Source: Mucilaginibacter boryungensis (GTDB taxonomy: Bacteria > Bacteroidota > Bacteroidia > Sphingobacteriales > Sphingobacteriaceae). Taken from it: DNA of 64,000 nucleotides. The stretch lies in contig NZ_JADFFM010000001.1 in NCBI RefSeq assembly GCF_015221995.1, forward strand, positions 1,488,001 to 1,552,000. Reading direction: 5' to 3'. Under the pieces are notes generated by a model. It saw only the letters and a program-made list of their open reading frames with translations. It had not been told where the DNA came from and did not search any database. The position numbers and the translations under genes are program-made. Shown piece after piece: positions 60,237 to 64,000 of this stretch; the first letter of the stretch is position 1, and every line of letters begins with the position of its first letter.

Positions 60237-60940
60237 TTTACAAGATTGGCAAACACATTACTATCAGCAGCTGCGCGGTCATTCTCATCAGGCCGGTATT
60301 CTGCGGGCAGCTCTTTTGCTGCTATACTTTTATCCTTGCTGTTAAAAAATATTTTTGAATAACCCACTATTTTGGCCATATCCTCTAATATGGCAGGACT
60401 AATTACGCTGTAATGTTCCCAATTGTCCCATTCGGCAGTGTATACCCCTGTTTTCCCTTTTTCAAAAGATGAGTTATCGCGCATAGATGCTACCAGGTTA
60501 GGGGTATTGATGCGCTGAACGGCCCCCTTTTTCATTACCCTTAATGTTTCCGCCAGGAATATGATCTGTTGCTTTTGCGTAAGGTGTTCAAAAAAATCTT
60601 CATGAAATATAATATCAACGCTTTCATCGGGCAGCGGGATACCATCACTAAAAATATCTATTATATAAAGGTCGTCCCTGTTACCGCGCATCACCTCGGG
60701 ATAATGCTTATCTGTATAATATTGTAAATAGGGCCCAAAGTGGGCATAAGAAAGGTCGATGTTTATCCAACCCTTTAGTATCCTTGGCCCGCTGCCAAAA
60801 TGTATTTTTATTTTATCAAATTTTTTAACGTCAGCCTCCAGGCGAATAAGGTCATTTTTATCAGACCTACTCACAGGCAACTTCTTGAACTCATAACCCG
60901 CTTTGCCTAATAGCCTTGTTAAAATATATTTAACGGTCAT
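60233..60940 (-). CDS. SAM-dependent methyltransferase-like protein
   Basis: A 235-residue protein of the same type as those at 40401 and 53536. The variant motif I region is IKIHFGSGPRILKGWINIDL, followed by VDIIFHEDFFEHLTQKQQII and MKKGAVQRINTPNLVASM. The C-terminal part (EWDNWEHYSVISPAILEDMA) forms the lid. The canonical second glycine-rich turn is degraded, as is usual for this group. It is encoded directly after the ABC transporter ATPase, with a 1-nt overlap, so it may act on the glycan before export, for example as a chain-length-limiting terminal modification. Confidence 0.82.
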   Translation of the reverse strand: MTVKYILTRLLGKAGYEFKKLPVSRSDKNDLIRLEADVKKFDKIKIHFGSGPRILKGWINIDLSYAHFGPYLQYYTDKHYPEVMRGNRDDLYIIDIFSDGIPLPDESVDIIFHEDFFEHLTQKQQIIFLAETLRVMKKGAVQRINTPNLVASMRDNSSFEKGKTGVYTAEWDNWEHYSVISPAILEDMAKIVGYSKIFFNSKDKSIAAKELPAEYRPDENDRAAADSNVFANLVK

Positions 60941-62202
60941 TACAATCTTCGTCCTTTAAAAGGTGCATTTATTAAACCAATGTTAGCAAAATCATTTTGT
61001 AAACCGTATTCATTTAATACTTTAAGGCTAATTAAATTAGGGCCAAATATCCAATCTACACCATTTGTCATATAATCTCCATCGTGGCCACCCACCGAAA
61101 TATAATAGTTGCCCGGCCGCAGGAAATAAGCGGGAATAGTAAATGCTGATGTAAACGGTCCGGTTTCTAATAGTTGTGGAGTATCATAATCGTGCAGGGT
61201 AAATACCCTGGTTTCATCTTCGCTGGTAACAGATACCGATGTCCTGAATTTATTCACCGTGGTTATACATTCTGCAAATACGCGGATATCAATCTCGTTT
61301 GATGGGAATATTTCAAGATAAAGTTGCTCGGTATTATTGATCAGTATTTTATTAAATACAATGCTTTTAGTTAATGTGCCGATAAATGAAAACTTTTGGC
61401 TATCGTGTATATAAGTGCCCTTTAAATATTTATTTATCACATCCATTGTGTCGCCGTTCTCGGCAATAACGCCATTGTTTAGTAAGATGGTTTTGTTGCA
61501 TATGCTTTTAATGGCTGCCATATTATGGCTTACAAACAAAACTGTCCGGCCCTCGGCATTACTGATATCGCCCATTTTCCCCAGGCACTTTTTTTGAAAT
61601 TCGGCATCGCCAACGGCCAGTACTTCATCAACTACTAATATTTCCGATTCCAGGTGCGCCGCAACGGCAAAAGCCAAACGCACATACATGCCGGATGAGT
61701 AACGTTTTACGGGAGTATCGATATATCGTTCCACCCCCGAGAAATCTACTATTTCATCAAACTTGCGTTTTATTTCGGCCTTCCGCATGCCCAGTATGGC
61801 GCCGTTCAGGTATATATTCTCCTTCCCAGTTAATTCAGGATGGAAACCTGTGCCAACCTCAAGCAAACTTGCTATGCGCCCCTTTATTTTAACCGAACCG
61901 GTGGTAGGGGAGGTTACCCGGCTTAATATTTTGAGCAGCGTGCTTTTCCCTGCACCGTTACGGCCTATAATACCAACCGTATCGCCCTGTTCAATTTCAA
62001 AGTTAATATCCTTCAAGCTCCATACAATATCGCTGGTGCCTTTGGTGGTACGGTCATTCGCTTCGCCAATCCTCAGAAAAGGGTCTTCCTTACCGCGCAG
62101 TCGCGCCCAAAAGCGTTCCACATCGCGCGATATGGTGCCGGTGCCAAAATCGCCTAACTGGTAAGCCTTAGACAGGTTTTCAACTTTAATTACCTTACCC
62201 AT
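60940..62202 (-). CDS. Wzt-type ABC transporter ATPase with glycan-binding tail
   Basis: Cytoplasmic ATPase of an ABC-2 polysaccharide exporter. The 420-residue protein has an N-terminal ATPase domain: Walker A GRNGAGKST at 80-88, signature YSSGMYVRLAFA, and Walker B ILVVDEVLAVGD with the H-loop in VLFVSHNMAAI. From about 250 to 415 it carries an extra beta-sandwich (SVTSEDETRVFTLHDYD, PGNYYISVGGHDGD) resembling the Wzt C-terminal domain, which recognises the capped end of a finished O-antigen chain. The tail implies that this glycan has a terminal modification that licenses export. One-nt overlap with the permease gene. Confidence 0.94.
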   Translation of the reverse strand: MGKVIKVENLSKAYQLGDFGTGTISRDVERFWARLRGKEDPFLRIGEANDRTTKGTSDIVWSLKDINFEIEQGDTVGIIGRNGAGKSTLLKILSRVTSPTTGSVKIKGRIASLLEVGTGFHPELTGKENIYLNGAILGMRKAEIKRKFDEIVDFSGVERYIDTPVKRYSSGMYVRLAFAVAAHLESEILVVDEVLAVGDAEFQKKCLGKMGDISNAEGRTVLFVSHNMAAIKSICNKTILLNNGVIAENGDTMDVINKYLKGTYIHDSQKFSFIGTLTKSIVFNKILINNTEQLYLEIFPSNEIDIRVFAECITTVNKFRTSVSVTSEDETRVFTLHDYDTPQLLETGPFTSAFTIPAYFLRPGNYYISVGGHDGDYMTNGVDWIFGPNLISLKVLNEYGLQNDFANIGLINAPFKGRRL

Positions 62203-63065
62203 TATACCGTATCAACAAATGAACGCTCTACCCGGTTAAATATAATAATGCCAGCTAACAATATAAATGCCGAGGCGCCTCCGCTGTATATCAGCAATTC
62301 CCAACTGTTTGTGCCTTTACTTAAAAATCCGTACCTGAAAAACTCTATCACCGCTGTAATTGGGTTTAGTTTAATAAGCCAGCTGTATTGCGGGAATTTT
62401 GACTGCGCTACAGACAAAGGGTACACAACTGTAGTGGCATATATTAAAAGCGGCACACCAAAACTTACCACAAAAGCCAGGTCGCGGTATTTGGTGGTAA
62501 CGGATGATATGAGCATGCCTAAGCCCAGGCCCTGCGCCGCAATAAGCACAATAAGCAACGGAAATAATAAAGCGTAGGCATTTACCGTAAAGATGCCGCT
62601 TTTAAAAGCATATATGCCCAGTAACAGCAAAAACAAAATTAACTGCACCGCAAATCTTATCAGGTTTGATGCTACTATACTTAACGGCATAATTAACCGC
62701 GGAAAGTAAACCTTACCTAAAAGCGCCGCGTTATCTTTAAAAACGGTTGAAGTTTTAAGCAGGCAATCTGAGAAGTAATTCCAGATAATAGTACCTGCTA
62801 AATAGAACAGCGGTTTGGGTACACCATCGGTTGATATGCCTGCCAGGTTGCCAAACACAAATGAAAAAAAGCCCACAGTAATAATGGGTTGGATAAAGAA
62901 CCAAACAGGGCCAAATATGGTTTGCTTATAAAACGAAACGAAATCCCGGCGCACCAGCAACACCAGCAGGTCGCGGTAGTGCCAAACATCCTTCAACTTC
63001 AGATCAAGCAGTTTACTTTTGGCTGTAACCTCTATGTCCCAGTCTTCCTGTAAAGTATCTTCCAT
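62202..63065 (-). CDS. Wzm-type ABC transporter permease
   Basis: Inner-membrane permease of an ABC-2 polysaccharide exporter. The 287-residue protein has the family opening LLVLLVRRDFVSFYKQTIFG (amphipathic helix before TM1). GPVWFFIQPIITVGFFSFVF and about six membrane segments follow, then the conserved SSVTTKYRDLAFVVSFGVPL and KLNPITAVIEFFRYGFL. It moves the completed lipid-linked glycan across the membrane with the ATPase encoded next to it. It overlaps both neighbours by 1 nt. No Wzx flippase is visible. Confidence 0.94.
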   Translation of the reverse strand: MEDTLQEDWDIEVTAKSKLLDLKLKDVWHYRDLLVLLVRRDFVSFYKQTIFGPVWFFIQPIITVGFFSFVFGNLAGISTDGVPKPLFYLAGTIIWNYFSDCLLKTSTVFKDNAALLGKVYFPRLIMPLSIVASNLIRFAVQLILFLLLLGIYAFKSGIFTVNAYALLFPLLIVLIAAQGLGLGMLISSVTTKYRDLAFVVSFGVPLLIYATTVVYPLSVAQSKFPQYSWLIKLNPITAVIEFFRYGFLSKGTNSWELLIYSGGASAFILLAGIIIFNRVERSFVDTV

Positions 63066-64000
63066 TAAACCAACATTTTTTCTAAGGCGTCTTTGTAATC
63101 GCCGGCGTTAAAATATTCCAGGCATTTGCGTTGCAGGTTTAAGCGGTGTGCCGCAGTCAAAGGCACATTCAAATTATCGCTGATAGCGTGTTTCAATTCA
63201 TTAATGTCATTCACATTTATGGCTTTGCCCAATTCTCCGTTCCTTATAGCGTCAAGGCTACCGTCTTCGTTGCCGCATATTACAGGCAAGCCGCAGGCAA
63301 GCGCTTCTATAAATACAATCCCGAAGCCCTCTTTTTTACTGGGCAGCACAAAAAGGTCGGCCAGTAAAAAATGGTCCTCCAATTCAGCTTCGTTAATAAA
63401 GCCGGTTACAATTACCTGTTCTTCTACGGCATGGTCTTTTATTAACTGCCGTATACGCCGGTCTTCTGCACTATCGTACTTACCCGAAAGTATATACTTC
63501 ATGTCAGGAAAATCGTTTCTAAGTTCGCTTACCGCCTTTATCACCTGTTCGTAACCTTTATACTGTTCGGTTGATGCCAGGCGGGTTAAGGTAAACACAA
63601 TTTTACTTTTTGGCGATAGGTTGTAACGCTTTAACAAATAGTCGGGCTTAACAAAAGTAGCAGGTAGTTTTATCGATGGATCTAACGCGTTATTGAGTAC
63701 CACACACTTTGCGGGGTTTACACCATGCATGGTTATCATTTTTTGCATGGTAAAATTGCTAACGCATATAATTTTATCGCAGGTACTTAATATTCTTTTT
63801 TTGAAGAGTTTCAACGGCCGCCAAACCTCAATGCCATGTGCCACTACCCATACTTCGCATTTGGGGTTAAAAATTTTGGCTGCCCACCCAATTAGCGCCA
63901 GGTTGATATGACTAAGGATGATCACATCGGACTTTGCTCCTTTTGTGGTGGCATTTAATGCAAACCGCCAGCGCTTTTTGTTAAAGCCTTTAAATGTTTT
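63065..64000 (-). CDS. Family 4 glycosyltransferase, N-terminus beyond window
   Basis: The minus-strand frame is open from its stop at 63065 to the window edge, giving 312 codons of a protein that starts outside. An internal GTG at 63925 is not a convincing start because the preceding codons read FKGFNKKRWRFALNATTKGA, protein-like sequence in the same frame. The visible part has the acceptor-domain end (VWVVAHGIEVWRPLKLFKKR) and KIVFTLTRLASTEQYKGYEQ. The donor-site Glu motif is LFVLPSKKEGFGIVFIEALA with CGLPVICGNEDGS. First visible gene of the glycan operon, 1 nt before wzm, so the promoter lies beyond the window. Confidence 0.92.
   Translation of the reverse strand, partial: KTFKGFNKKRWRFALNATTKGAKSDVIILSHINLALIGWAAKIFNPKCEVWVVAHGIEVWRPLKLFKKRILSTCDKIICVSNFTMQKMITMHGVNPAKCVVLNNALDPSIKLPATFVKPDYLLKRYNLSPKSKIVFTLTRLASTEQYKGYEQVIKAVSELRNDFPDMKYILSGKYDSAEDRRIRQLIKDHAVEEQVIVTGFINEAELEDHFLLADLFVLPSKKEGFGIVFIEALACGLPVICGNEDGSLDAIRNGELGKAINVNDINELKHAISDNLNVPLTAAHRLNLQRKCLEYFNAGDYKDALEKMLV

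Overview
The window looks like chromosome of a Bacteroidota bacterium, most likely Sphingobacteriaceae (Mucilaginibacter/Pedobacter-like). The evidence is a PorP/SprF protein next to a large surface protein with a gliding-motility/type IX C-terminal domain, a TonB receptor + DUF4249 pair, promoters of the TTG-(~20 nt)-TAnnTTTG type, a general absence of Shine-Dalgarno sites, and a Nudix-type arabinose regulator. The genus is an inference from gene content; no rRNA is present.

Layout. 1-3061 (minus): the str operon rpsL-rpsG-fusA, with fusA cut by the left edge. 3173-7397: an unrecognised protein, a tiny lipoprotein, and a TonB receptor/DUF4249 lipoprotein pair. 7462-9496: mscL and rpoN. 9567-16967: a PorP/SprF + PKD adhesin operon, then a divergent response regulator and 7TM sensor kinase. 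17082-25041: an L-arabinose locus (Nudix regulator, M28 peptidase, araA, GH27 glycosidase, araD, araB). 25293-29134: a MOSC protein, a 36-residue membrane protein, iscS-iscU-iscA, and methylmalonyl-CoA epimerase. 29135-30584: a gene-free stretch full of palindromic and tandem repeats. 30585-33269: AlkB-like oxygenase, GNAT-like protein, Asp-rich miniprotein, scpB.

33313-64000 (minus, running off the right edge) is one very long, tightly overlapping exopolysaccharide/O-antigen-type operon of about 28 genes. It encodes an ABC exporter (Wzm/Wzt with a carbohydrate-binding tail), about 15 glycosyltransferases, seven methyltransferase-like proteins, three acyltransferases, an alpha-1,2-fucosyltransferase, a WecE-type sugar aminotransferase, a Wzy-like membrane protein and an exosortase-family protein. 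Most junctions overlap by 1-14 nt, so translation is probably coupled.

Points of most interest: (1) the exosortase/Wzy-like pair embedded in an ABC-exporter glycan operon with no visible sorting substrate; (2) a 147-bp relic at 52374-52520 in which the start of an FdtA/WxcM-like gene is joined out of frame to the end of a DegT-type aminotransferase gene, the scar of a lost amino-sugar module; (3) a GH27 enzyme inside the ara operon that lacks one Asp of the usual Asp-Asp pair, suggesting beta-L-arabinopyranosidase activity; (4) a strong Shine-Dalgarno site in front of rpsG in a phylum that rarely uses them; (5) several families of palindromic repeats, three of them bounded by CGTCAT...ATGACG, around the ara locus.
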